From: Hymenoscyphus infarciens
Taxonomy: Eukaryota; Ascomycota; Leotiomycetes; Helotiales; Helotiaceae
Length of the DNA stretch: 64,000 nt
Assembly (NCBI GenBank): GCA_001414345.1
Contig: LLCB01000148.1
Location: 166,646 to 230,645, forward strand
Direction: 5' to 3'
Shown here: positions 23,710 to 33,876 of the stretch, piece by piece
How the letters are laid out: every line of letters starts with the position of its first letter
How positions within the stretch are numbered: position 1 is the stretch's first letter
Notes under the pieces: model-generated
Told to the model about the DNA's origin: nothing
Databases searched by the model: none
Seen by the model: only the letters and a program-made list of their open reading frames with translations
Program-made: the position numbers and the translations under genes

Positions 23710-24175
23710 TGTGATGGCATGCCATCCTAGATTATCATGTAACAGCTGGATTATCATGTGACAGCACCATCCAGAATTGTCGGCATTCGCGAAACTACTG
23801 ATACCCCTAAGCAGTGCTAATACCTCTGATACCCCTTTAGCTGAGATTATAAAATAACTAATACTTATATGAGCAAAGTACTAAAGGTATTAATATTCGT
23901 TATTTATATATAGAAGGGATTAAGGTTTAGATATTATATATTTAGCTTTTTAGCTCTTATTATTTAGTATTAGCTATATTAAGTAGGGCTCGGTTATTAT
24001 TATTATTAGAACTTAGAAGCTTCTAACCTTCTTATATATAAACGTTTATATTTAGTATAGTAGAGAGATAGTTATTGTTTTCTTTTATATTAGAGCCTAG
24101 TATCTATATACGTTATTCTACTATATATACTCCTATATACCTCTACTATAGTTATGTATATTTCGTACCGTTATA
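23710..24175 (+). repeat. 3' LTR of element 2
   Basis: 466 bp. Its first ~110 bp keep CpA/TpG (TGTGATGGCATGCCATCC at the start), and the rest is RIP-mutated. A GCTAT target duplication follows. Confidence 0.9.
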
Positions 24176-26409
24176 GCTATCTAGAATGACAGTATACTAT
24201 TATAGTTATCTAGCTAAGTTTCTAGACCTTTTTTAAGTACTTTTACTTATAAGTTAGATAGAGTACTACTATAGTAGTATATACTAGTAATCTCCTAGTT
24301 AAATCATAGTATTTAGAGATCTTTTCCTACTCTAAGATATTATTAGTAAAGTAAAAGAGAAAGAGAAGAGAATATTATTTACCTTTTTAAAATAAGAATA
24401 GTATAGCTAGATTATTAATATACTTCTTTTAGACTTTTTTAAAAAGAGAGAGAATAAAGTTTATTATTAAGATCGTTTTATTAAGAGTTCTAGATATACT
24501 TTTAAGTACTAATAAAGAGTATTTAAGAGAGCTAAAAAAGAGTCTTATTTAATTAAATTAGTAAGAGATTAAGAAGTAAAAGTAGTACTATACTTACTAA
24601 ACTAAGTTTAGACTAATTATAAATAGTAATTATATTATTAAGATTAAACTTATATATATTCTAAAAGTACTTAATCTTAAGCTTTAAAGTAATTACTCTT
24701 TAAATACTTCTATACTAGAATATCTAGTGTATTTTATTAGCTTAGAGTATAATAAGGCCTCTTATTAACTTCTTAAATTCATTATATAATACTATACTTA
24801 TATAAATCTTTTTTATATAGTTAAAAAAGTATTTAAAAGTATTATAAACTTTAAACCGCTATAAAAAGTTCTAGAAGTAGATATTTTCTAATAAGTTTAT
24901 TTTAAGTTTAAAATCTATATAATTTTTAGAGGTTATATCTCTAGTAGTAAGATAGAGTATATAATATATATATATTAAATTTAATAGTACTTAGCTTAGC
25001 CTCTTATATTACTTTTACCTAGTACTAAAGTAACTTAGTAAAGTATAACGTTATTAAGTATATTATTTATAAGAAAGTAGCTAATTTGATTAAATATATC
25101 TATTAAAAGTAATAAGTATTTATTAAAAGTTTTTAGAAGTATTTTTATATATTATAATCTTAGAGTATTTTAAGTAAAAAGAGTACTATATTTTCACTTA
25201 TATAAGGCTCTTTAATATGTTTTATACTAAGTACTACTTCTACTAAGTTACTAAACTTATTAACTCTATAGACTATATATTCTAGAATAAAAAGACTATT
25301 ATCTAACTTCTACTTATTATTAGATATATATATTTTAGACTAGAATCTTAATAGATAATACTTTGTTTTAGTAAAACTATTTTAATATTATTACTTAATC
25401 TAGTTATATAGTATAAAGTATATTTTAAGTAGAATATTACTTCTAAGGTTATTAAGATATTAAATAAAAGTATAAAAGGCCTTATATTTAGTAAAGTATA
25501 TAAAAAGGTTATAAGAGATAATAAGGTTTATAAATAAAACCTTTAAAATATTAAGATTAATAGCTAAACACTTATTATTAAAGTTAGAATAGATTATATA
25601 TATAATCTTATGCCTTTTTTAAAGGTTTTAATAAGCTATATTTATAGCTTCTTTAATACTAATTTATCTCTTTTTAATAGCCTTTTAGTATAGAGTTTTA
25701 ATATTAATTCTATAATTCTTAAAGAGATAAGTAACTATGGTTTTAGTACTACTATTTATAGTATATCTTTTAGTATAGTACTTATAATACTACTTCTAGT
25801 AGCTAGTAGATTTATTACTAAAGAAGAAATTAGTAAGCTAATTATATTATTAGATTTAAAAGTTTCTTATATATAAACTATTCTATAATTCTTATTAATT
25901 ATATAAACCTAAACATAGCTAGTTTAAGATCTTTTAGTAGACTTTTTCTAGATTTAGAACACTTTTTATAGATTTAAATAGAGTATACTTATATTAGTTA
26001 CTACTAGCTTAGTTTTAAAAAGGTCTTTCTAAAAGCTTAAAGTGCTTAAATAAGACGAAATAGGTAATATTAGTAGTAATTCTAGAAGAATATAAGACTA
26101 AGAGCTTAATACTTAAAAAAATATAGTAAATTAGTAAAAAATAAAGTATAAAGGTAATAAATAAAAGATAAAATCATAGAAGTAATTAGAAAGACTAAAG
26201 TTATTAAACTTTTAAAGTGTTAATAGTAGTAGTAGAAGTTATGATTTTTTAGTAACTAGTACTAAAAAGAAGTAGATAATAATTATAAAGCGACTTTAAG
26301 ATAGATAAAAAGAATAAAGATAGAAGACTTTTTAAAAGGAAAGAGAGAGCTTTTTAAAGACCTTTTTTATATTTAAAGTAGTTATAATTAATACTCTTTA
26401 ATTTATAAA

Positions 26410-27060
26410 TAATTAGAATATATTTTAACTAAGTATAATATAGTATACTAGAACGTATATTAAAGCTAAATTAAATATTTAAAGTCTATTATCTTTAAAG
26501 TATAATTAAAAATTATCTATACTATAGAATTAAGTTTTAATTATATTATTAGAAAGCCTTATTTTAGAGCTTTCTTTTAAGCTTATATAAATATTAATTA
26601 AATAAAAGTTAAGTATATAAGACCTTATTTAAATAAATAAAATCGTTTTATAGAAATATATATAGATTTTAGCTAGAGTAGTATAAAATCTAAATTTTTT
26701 AAATATTAATTTAGTTAATCTTTATATATAATTAAAGAGTAAAATTTAATAAATTTAATATACTAATCTATTATATTATAACTTTTAATCTAACGTTATT
26801 ATTATTAAATTAGTACTTAGTATTAATAGAAATATATCTAGAAATCTATCTTATATAAGCTATATTTATTACTTTATATTACTTAGGTTAGTTTAAGAGC
26901 TATTTATATTATTCTTTTTTTAAAATACTCTATTTAAATAGATCTATAATTCTAGCTATTTAGTATTATATTTTCTATACTATATATTATACTATATAGT
27001 TTTAAAAGATAAAGCTAAAAAGAAGTAGAGTTAAAATCCAGAGTAAAAAGCTTAAATATT
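26410..27060 (+). pseudogene. Coding-like remnant in element Y, unknown product
   Basis: One plus-strand frame is interrupted only by TAA/TAG. Between the stops it gives protein-like stretches such as TLYYLG, SYLYYSFFKILYLN and QYYIFYTIYYT. Reading the stops as former Gln or Trp codons gives a continuous hydrophobic, aromatic-rich sequence of about 200 residues. It may be part of the element's own protein. AT-rich DNA favours such residues by chance, so confidence is low. Confidence 0.25.
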
Positions 27061-27485
27061 TAGGCTTAGTAATACTACGATATTATTATAATATTAATTA
27101 AAATACTAATAATATAAAAGTTAATATTATTAGATATTATAGTATTTAAATAGTATAAATAGTACGTATTAAAGTAGGTTTCTACTAATATATTATAGTA
27201 GTATAATATTATAAATACTATCGACTATATTATATACGACTAAGTCTAAGTCTTATAAAATCAAGGTTTTATCTCTTTTAATAATTCTCTTTAACTAGGT
27301 CTCTATATATAAATATATATAGATATACTTAGTTAGAAACTACTAAAGCTTAATTAATATATAGAGTTTAAGCTCTAGAGACGTAGTTATAGAGTAATAT
27401 AAGAGAGTTAGTTATAAAAGAGATATTTATAATCTTTTTTTATATTTCTAGAAAATCCCGTTTTTTTAAATAAAACGTATATATC

Positions 27486-27950
27486 TATAACAGCACGAAA
27501 TATATATAACTATAGTAGAGGTATATAAGAGTACGTATAGTAGAATGACGTATATAAATACTAGGCTCTAATATAGAAGAAAATAATAACTATCCCTCTA
27601 CTATATTAAACATAAACGTCTATATATAAGAAGATTAAAAGCTTCTAAGTTCTAATAACAATAATAACTAAGCCCTACCTAATATAGCTAATACTAAATA
27701 ATAAGAGCTGAAAAGCTAAATATACAACATCTAACCCTTAATCCCTTCTATATATAAATGTTAAATATTAATACCTTTAGCACTTCGCTCGTATAAGTAT
27801 CAGTCATTTATAATCTCAGCTCTAGAGGTATCAGAGGTATTAGTACTACTTAGAGGTATCGGCAGTTTCACGAATACTAATAATTTAGAATAGTGCTGTC
27901 ACATAATAATCCAGCTGTTACATAATAATCCAGGATAGCATACTATCATA
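27486..27950 (-). repeat. Solo LTR of the element 2 family
   Basis: 465 bp in reverse orientation, similar end to end to the 466-bp LTR of element 2. It is flanked by ATATC at 27481-27485 and 27951-27955. There is no internal sequence, so it formed by recombination between the two LTRs of a former full element. It interrupts the right arm of repeat X. Confidence 0.88.
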
Positions 27951-28639
27951 ATATCGCTCTACTAAGATTTAACTATAACTCGTAGTTATAATATAATAAT
28001 ATTCTTTTTTCTTATAAATTTAAATTGAAAAATCAAATAAAGAGAGCTTTTTTCTAATATACTTATTATTTAATCTTAGAAATTACTTAAAAATAATACT
28101 TAGAATTACTACTTATAGTTTATTTCTTAAAAATATTCTTAGAAATATTACTTAGAGATATTTATTTAAAAATACTCTACTTAGAAAGATTTATCTATAG
28201 CTATTTTATATAGAAATAATTACTATAGATATAAAAAAGAAAGTAAGCTCGAGTCTTAGAAAAGCTAGAGTATAACGTTATAACTAGCTTTTCTAAAAGC
28301 TATATAACTTATCTAATATTAGTATAACTACGTCGTCTTTTAAGCTTTAGTAATACGTATATATTACTTATATAAATAGCTTTTAGTAATATTTATAGAA
28401 ATATAACTAAAGAGACTAAAAACCTCTTATATAATAATTAACTAATTATATATTTATTTATATACTTTTAGTCTCTAATAGACTAAAAGTCTTCTAGTAA
28501 TTAATTCTATATATACTTATATACTTTTAGTACTAAAAGACTCTTATAAATTAAGTTATTTTAATAATTAATTATATATATAACTATCTCTTTAGTTATT
28601 CTTATACTCGATGTAATTTAGTAGAACGCGATTCTAATC

Positions 28640-29364
28640 TTATATTTCTAGCTCTAATACGACTAAATACTTAAATTATTATCTTATTCTTTAAACTCTA
28701 CTAAAGTATATAATAATATAGAAATTAAATAATAATTTACTTATAATCTTATATTTAAAAAGCTCTACTAGAAAAATAATTATTTTAGTATAAGTTAGCT
28801 TATAATACGAGTATATAAGCTAAGTTTCCTCTATCTACTTCTACTACTTCTACTACTTCTACTATCTCTTTTATACTCTTTTATTCTTCTTTTTAATTAA
28901 TATCTCTTCTCTAGAATAGCGTAAAGCTAATACTAGTCCTAGTATAAAAAAGTCTACTAAAAGAGCTCTAAAAGCTACTAAAAAAGTTCTTAAAAAGAAA
29001 GTCTCGTAAGTATATCTTATAGACGTGTTTCTTAATAACGAGTATAATCTTACGCTTTTTAAGAAGAATATCGACTTTATATATATAAATAATACTAATA
29101 GTAATATTAGTAAAGAGATAGAGGATATTATAAAGAATAATTTAGTATTATTACTTATACTAAATCTCGTATATATAAAAGAGTCTTCTAAGAGTATACT
29201 ATATATATTAACTTCTATATATATATAAGTATACGAAGAATCGCTTATAGACGAGATAGATTAATTATATAAGAATATACTAGTAGTAGCGAACGTTTCT
29301 AAGTTTATATTATTATATTAAGATACTTCTCTACGTCTATCTTTCTTACTTTTATCTTCGAATT
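28640..29364 (+). other. Interior of element Z, left part; possible coding remnant
   Basis: AT-rich. A plus-strand ATG frame at 29025-29228 (67 codons, starting MFLNNEYNLTLFKK) has acidic/Asn-rich composition and a Ser-rich C-terminal part. It is the only open frame in this interior and is cut at TAA. It could be a relic of the element's own gene. No family recognised. Confidence 0.25.
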
Positions 29365-29520
29365 TATAACGGTTTCAGACCTATCACGTGACTCCTCACC
29401 GCCTAGCAGAATCCTATATATTAGCATTGTTTAGAGCTATCTTCGCTCTTTATCTTTAGTTTTTGTATTAATAACTATAAATAGACTACTTCTCTACTCT
29501 ACTTCTATCTTATTATTATA
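29365..29520 (+). repeat. 5' LTR of the TRIM
   Basis: 156 bp containing GGTTTCAGACCTATCACGTG and GCCTAGCAGAATCCTAT. It is partly free of RIP compared with the right copy, which reads TATTATATAACTTC at the same place. Confidence 0.85.
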
Positions 29521-29679
29521 TTAAACTAAAGGTTACCTTTCTTATTCTATAAAGAATTTAAAATATATTAGGCTCTTAACCTTACTTCTATTCTAGCCTC
29601 TCTACTACTAACTCTACGAACCTCTTTAAACGGCTTCCTAGACCTCTCGCCAGCGACTCTCGAATCGATACTAAGCTTA

Positions 29680-29990
29680 AGACCCCTCTCTAGCGTCTAC
29701 GGACTTCTATTCCAGCCTTCTTATCGCCGACTCTACGAATCTCTTTAAAAACGGCTTCCTAGACCTCTCGCCAGCGACCTCTAAATCGATACTAAGCTTA
29801 AGACCTCTCTCTAGTATCTTCGGATCCTCTTCTTCTAGTATCTTCGGATTCTCTCCTTCTAATGTCTACGGACCCCCTTCTTCTAGTATCTTTAGATCCT
29901 CTCCTTCTAGCGTCTACGGACTCTCTCCTTCTAGTATCTTTCAGATCCTCTCTTTTTAGCGTTTATAGACCTCTCTCTCTCTCTCTCTTT
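29680..29990 (+). repeat. 24-bp tandem repeat inside the TRIM
   Basis: About ten units of a 24-bp motif whose core is TCTAGTATCTTCGGATCC or TCTAGCGTCTACGGAC. The period is a multiple of three, and the plus strand reads an 8-residue repeat of the form S-S-(I/V)-(F/Y)-G-x-S-P. It ends in a CT microsatellite (about 29969-29987). It suggests the element once carried a short repeat-rich ORF. Confidence 0.7.
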
Positions 29991-30604
29991 AAATAGCTAG
30001 TATCTAACTATAAAATACCGATAATAGACCTTGATATTATATACTAGGTATATAACTTTAGCTCTCTTATCGAGAAGAAATATTAATACGCTCGCGTAAT
30101 CGACGCTTCAATAAGATAGCTTATCTAGCTTATTATTAGTTAATCTAAGCCTTCTACTAATAAGAAGGAGCCTCTCTACGCCTCGACGAGAGAAGCCTTT
30201 TAAGTAGATCTTCTTACTTTTAGCTAAATCGTTTTCTAATAACTCTCGAAGCCTTCTTCTTCTTCTTCTAATATTACAAAAGCTCTTAAAGCCTATACTT
30301 TAGTAATAGACAAAGTTATAGAAGTATATACTAGTCGCTTAGCGGATTATATAGATTAGTATTAGAGAGAGAATATAGAGCGTTTTAGGTAACTTAGTAT
30401 ATAGCTAGTATCTTACTACTCTTATAGAGCTAGTATCTTATAGCTATCTTAGTAGAAGAAAGAGTATAAGCTAGAACTAGTAGATATATAGATAGATAAG
30501 TATATAGGTTTCTATAGAGCTCGAGAGCGAGCTCTACTAAAGAGAGGGAAATATAATAGTTTCAGACCTATTATATAACTTCTTATTATCTAGTAGAATC
30601 CTAT

Positions 30605-30946
30605 TATGACGGTATATCGTCCTATATAGCCGAGATTATATAGTATATGCCGTGTTTCGGTAGTTGTTTTGCATTGTCTAATTTAGAAAGGTTACGTACG
30701 TCTAGGCTTTCAGACGTACTTCGTAGAGTTCGGGCTTTTGTATTAGCCGACGTATGTCGTTGTTTGGTTTCGTACCCCTTTGTATTATCCGAACCTCTTA
30801 TATATAGTAGCCTACTCTCCTAGAGTTAGAAAAGGCTAGTTTAGCCTTTTCTTCTGTATTAGAGCCTAGTATCTACTTACGTTATTTAGTCTCGAACGCA
30901 CTCCTATATACCTCTTCTCCTATAGTGTGTATTTCGTGCCGTTATA
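30605..30946 (+). repeat. 5' LTR of element 4
   Basis: 342 bp, nearly identical to 33535-33876. Differences are concentrated in the first 60 bp as C-to-T/G-to-A changes, pointing to a fairly recent insertion later touched by light RIP. Confidence 0.88.
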
Positions 30947-31340
30947 TAAAAAGGCTAAACTCTTCTTCGCCGGTGACGGCATTTATAATATCTCTTCGAG
31001 CTTGTCGTCGCTTTTGTTTCTTTTTCGAAGTCGGATAACATACCTTTGGCTTCAGGCTAGAATCGAACCTGAACAACGACATCCTCAAATAGCCGGGATT
31101 CTAGAGATCTTCTAGACGGCTAGTAACACTAGGGTTTAGTATCTATACAGACAGCTAGTAAAAATCGTATATTACACGTTAAGAAAGCGGGATACGCTAA
31201 GTATCCTCGAGGCTTCTAATAACCCTCTCCGTATAGAGACTACTATACACAGGTTTAGTAAATAAGTCGACTATCACTAAAAGTCATTACAAAGGCTTTT
31301 AAATCTACTCTTACCCCCCCCCCCCTAAACCGATATCAAC

Positions 31341-31697
31341 ATGTCGAATTTCCGAGAAGACCTTAGGTCTCTCTCCGAATCAGTTCCGCCACGAGGCGTC
31401 GAGCGATAAACCCCTTCCAGGGCCACCCCTCTTTTCGAAAGACCCTCTAAACCCTCTCTGAACCGAAACCGTACGCCGAAAAACATAAAAGGTCTCGGAA
31501 CCGAGACTTTTCAAATGCGAACAATATTCGGACGAGAGGGAGGCACAAAAACAAAGGACAAACGATCGGTTAGAGAGATGGAGGACAAAATTATAAGCGA
31601 ACTTCAAAGTCAACCAAATCCCACCTCTGAACCCTCCTCGATCCGACCCTCCTTCGCCTTTAGACCTCTTTCGCTTAAGGGACACCGCTGCCTCTGA
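31341..31697 (+). pseudogene. Degenerate gag N-terminus of element 4
   Basis: The ATG at 31341 opens MSNFREDLRSLSESVPPRG and stops at TAA after about 22 codons. The same frame then continues for about 95 codons (SRATPLFER, MRTIFGREGG) to a TGA near 31697. The PRGVER and SRATPL matches to element 3's gag start support one shared gag. The stop is consistent with RIP of a CAA codon. A minus-strand frame of 124 codons across the same stretch is its shadow. Confidence 0.5.
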
Positions 31698-32379
31698 TGC
31701 CTTCCCACCACTTCCCTTGAATCGGATATAAATCGGTCGAAATACGCTTTCCATCAGGACAAAACTCAGAAGCGAGCTCTTAGCTGAGTTATCGCTGTCA
31801 ATCCTGACCGAACGACCTCCGACTCTACTCTGAACTTTTCCTTTGAAAAATACCTCTACCAGCGAACATTTAAAAGACTACGGTTACGGACCAAGTCCCA
31901 GCCGCCGGTACAAAGGTTGAAAGAGATAGAAGTAGAATTAAGAACAAGATTACGCTAAAGAAACTTTTGCCGACTTCAAAAGGTCACTTTTCAAGTACGG
32001 CCATACTCGGGGAGATACCAGAATCGGAGAGCTTCTTTTATATTTGGGACAAGATTATACCTTAGCTCCGAAACCCGTCTACTACGCTTAAGAGACGCTG
32101 GAATTACAACTGCTGAAATAGTGTCTGATCTTTTTAGCTATAGATAAGGAGACACGCTGAAACGCTGAGTTACGAGATATTAGTACTACGGTTCAGAATA
32201 CCCCTCCTTGTCCGATTTAGCTCTAAACTCTCTACGATCTGACAGTAACTCTTTCTTCGAAATCGGAAGATGAATAAGTCCTTAAGTACTCTAAAGGGAA
32301 CGAGGCGGCCTACGGGCCTAAATAACATAGTTCCTACGATAGTACTGATAAATGTCGTACCTGAAACTGTACTCCTACC

Positions 32380-32700
32380 TGTTGTTATCTTGAACGTCGG
32401 ATAATAATTTCAACTTTGACAACTTCGGTATTAAGTTTATTTGACTAGCTGAAACTACCCTCTTTTTGTTGTCTTAAATATTGGACAGTATTTATAACTT
32501 CGGCATTAACTCTTTCGACTAGCTGAAACCACCCCTTTTATTGTCCCTGGATACTTGGATAATAAATTTTAAAAACTTTGATAATATTCGGCAATAAACT
32601 TCTTTGACTAGCTGAAACTTGTCTTGAACTTCGGACAGTAAAACTTTAATAACATTCGGTAATAACTCTTTTATTTTAACTAGCCGAAACCCTACCGACT
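32380..32700. repeat. Four-unit tandem repeat in element 4
   Basis: Four diverged units of about 70-85 bp, each containing CTTCGG.ATTAA and then GACTAGCTGAAAC (ends near 32454, 32529, 32617 and 32690). The ACTAGC(T/C)GAAAC core is the most constant part. No open frame spans the units. Confidence 0.7.
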
Positions 32701-32759
32701 CCGGTATAGAGTCTTTCTTACTTTTATTACTTTCTTTTCACTTCTGGCAGGGCTAGAAG

Positions 32760-33180
32760 TTCTTTTTTATCTGAATTCGACTCGGATACGAATCGGTACG
32801 CTCTTGAAAGGATAGTAACCTCTTAGCTGAGTTATCACTGTCTACGACATTATCGACTTTTCGTTTCCGACTTCACTCTGAGTCCCTGCCGACCTTAGTT
32901 TAGACGAACCTACACTCTTTTAATAAATTCGAATCAGAGAATTCGAATCGGATGCGAATCGGTACGCTCTCGAAGTGAGCTCTTAGCTGAGTTATCACTT
33001 TTATCTATAACAACGTTACCTCTCGATGTTCACATCTAAGTCGACTCTGAATTCGGCTCTGACTTTATTCTGAACTTTTTTAGACCTATACTCTTTTAGT
33101 AAATTCGAATCGGATGTGAATCGGTACGCTCTCGAAGTGAACTCTTAACTGAGTTATTACTGCCTCTTAACCGAACGACC
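32760..33180. repeat. Three-copy repeat in element 4, also in element 3
   Basis: The block CGAATCGGTACGCTCT followed by CTTAGCTGAGTTATCACT recurs about every 160 bp (near 32790, 32960 and 33120), with a partial copy at 31770-31800. Element 3 has it in inverted orientation at 16795-16870. Conservation between two insertions argues for a selected non-coding function such as packaging or replication signals. That is inference. Confidence 0.65.
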
Positions 33181-33534
33181 TCTGACTCTACTCTGAACTT
33201 TTTAAACTTTTTGAACTTTTAAACTTTTTCTGACCTGCTAGACGGATCGGACCACACTCTTTTAGCGGACGTGAATGCTTGCTTTTGATATTGAAGGATT
33301 GGAAACGAAGTCTCTTTATAAGCATCTACGGTTACGATTCGAAACCTATCTCGACATCTCGTCTCGCTTATAACAAATTACGATAAATAAAGCATCTTCG
33401 AACCCGGGTCAGCTACGATTCAGACCCTAACCGACTTACGACAACACAACAATGCAACACTTACGCCATTCCGATTCAGCCCTGAACGATAAGATAGACA
33501 GACTCGAGGACGAGTCTTTTTCAAGGGAGGGGGA

Positions 33535-33876
33535 TGTGACGGCATGCCGTCCTATATAGCCGAGATTACATAGCATATGCCGTGTTTCGGTAGTTGTTTT
33601 GCATTGTCTAATTTAGGAAGGTTACGTACGTCCGGGCTTTCGGACGTACTTCGTAGGGTTCGGGCTTTTGTATTAGCCGACGTATGTCGTTGTTCGGTTT
33701 CGTACCCCTTTGTATCGTCCGAACCTCTTGTATATAGCAGCCTACTCTCCTAGAGTCAGAAAAGGCTAGTTTAGCCTTTTCTTCTGTATTAGAGCCTAGT
33801 ATCTACTCACGTTATTTAGTCTCGAACGCACTCCTATATGCCTCTTCTCCTGTAGTGTGTATTTCGTACTATTACA
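33535..33876 (+). repeat. 3' LTR of element 4
   Basis: 342 bp. It starts TGTGACGGCATGCCGTCC and ends CGTACTATTACA. A CCTAT target duplication follows. Confidence 0.9.

Larger units (their letters stand above)
18815..24175 (+). mobile_element. Deleted chromovirus (element 2) inserted in an LTR of element 3
   Basis: A 5,361-bp LTR retrotransposon. The LTRs are both 466 bp (18815-19280 and 23710-24175) with a perfect GCTAT target duplication (18810-18814 and 24176-24180). A polypurine tract precedes the 3' LTR (23696-23709). The interior holds gag with a zinc knuckle, then integrase and chromodomain. Reverse transcriptase and RNase H are missing, because only about 360 bp separates the zinc knuckle from the integrase. 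It belongs to the same broad family as element 1 but has a longer LTR, including an internal duplicated CTGGATTATCATGTGACAG-like unit. Mostly RIP-mutated, except for a pocket at about 23150-23800. Confidence 0.88.
16127..24204 (-). mobile_element. Non-autonomous LTR element 3, interrupted by element 2
   Basis: LTRs are 310 bp each. The left is 16127-16436. The right is 18529-18814 plus 24181-24204, split by the insertion of element 2 (286 + 24 = 310). Flanks are GTTAT (16122-16126) and GCTAT (24205-24209), a 5-bp duplication with one RIP-type change. The polypurine tract (complement of 16437-16455) sets the reverse orientation. Only about 2.1 kb lies between the LTRs: a gag start (ATG at 18147-18149 on the minus strand, MSNLVLPRGVER, stop near 18030), some gag similarity to element 1 at about 17160-17600, and then non-coding repeats shared with element 4. 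No reverse transcriptase or integrase is present, so it is a LARD-like non-autonomous derivative. Confidence 0.8.
14682..27234. mobile_element. Element Y: TIR element with 8-bp target duplication, hosting LTR elements
   Basis: Flanked by TACGACTA at 14674-14681 and 27235-27242. The unoccupied repeat at 8406-8413 has CGCGACTA at the same place, so one 8-bp duplication explains both. The inner ends share the inverted sequence TATAGTCGATAGTATT (about 14684-14699 and 27213-27231). Removing the nested LTR elements (16127-24204) leaves about 4.5 kb, an autonomous size. An 8-bp duplication fits the hAT superfamily, but RIP has erased any transposase I could recognise. A coding-like plus-strand frame with only TAA/TAG interruptions runs from about 26410 to 27060. 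Confidence 0.55.
14494..27960. mobile_element. Repeat X, split by nested insertions
   Basis: The left end TATAGCGATATACACGTTCT (14494-14513) is inverted at the right end near 27470-27960, where it is interrupted by a solo LTR. The arms are about 190 bp on the left (14494-14681) and about 250 bp plus the solo LTR on the right (27235-27960). A continuous copy at 8281-8630 shows the unit is only a few hundred bp without the insertion, so X is MITE-sized. Exact ends and target duplication are uncertain. Confidence 0.6.
30605..33876 (+). mobile_element. Non-autonomous LTR element 4 inside the TRIM LTR
   Basis: 3,272 bp with 342-bp LTRs (30605-30946 and 33535-33876) and a perfect CCTAT duplication (30600-30604, 33877-33881). 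The polypurine tract CAAGGGAGGGGGA lies at 33522-33534. The 3' LTR begins TGTGACGGCATGCCGTCC, the unmutated family start. The interior begins with a gag N-terminus (ATG at 31341, MSNFREDLRSL, stop after PPRGVER at about 31407), then a long non-coding section with two kinds of internal repeats. No pol is present. It is the same non-autonomous family as element 3. Most of the interior keeps normal base composition. Confidence 0.87.

Noticed and set aside
23520..23720. 66-codon minus-strand frame near the 3' end of element 2
   Set aside because: Overlaps the polypurine tract and LTR start. Open only because the pocket is not RIP-mutated.
29680..29990. Possible CRISPR-like array (regular 24-bp repeats)
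   Set aside because: The repeats are head-to-tail without spacers, inside a fungal TRIM element. They are a minisatellite in coding phase, not CRISPR.
31380..31754. 124-codon minus-strand frame in element 4
   Set aside because: Shadow of the plus-strand gag N-terminus. No homology to the antisense ORF of elements 1 and 2.
32380..32700. Possible tRNA or structured RNA cluster in element 4
   Set aside because: The repeated ACTAGCTGAAAC core does not form a cloverleaf or contain A/B boxes. Tandem repeat is the simpler reading.
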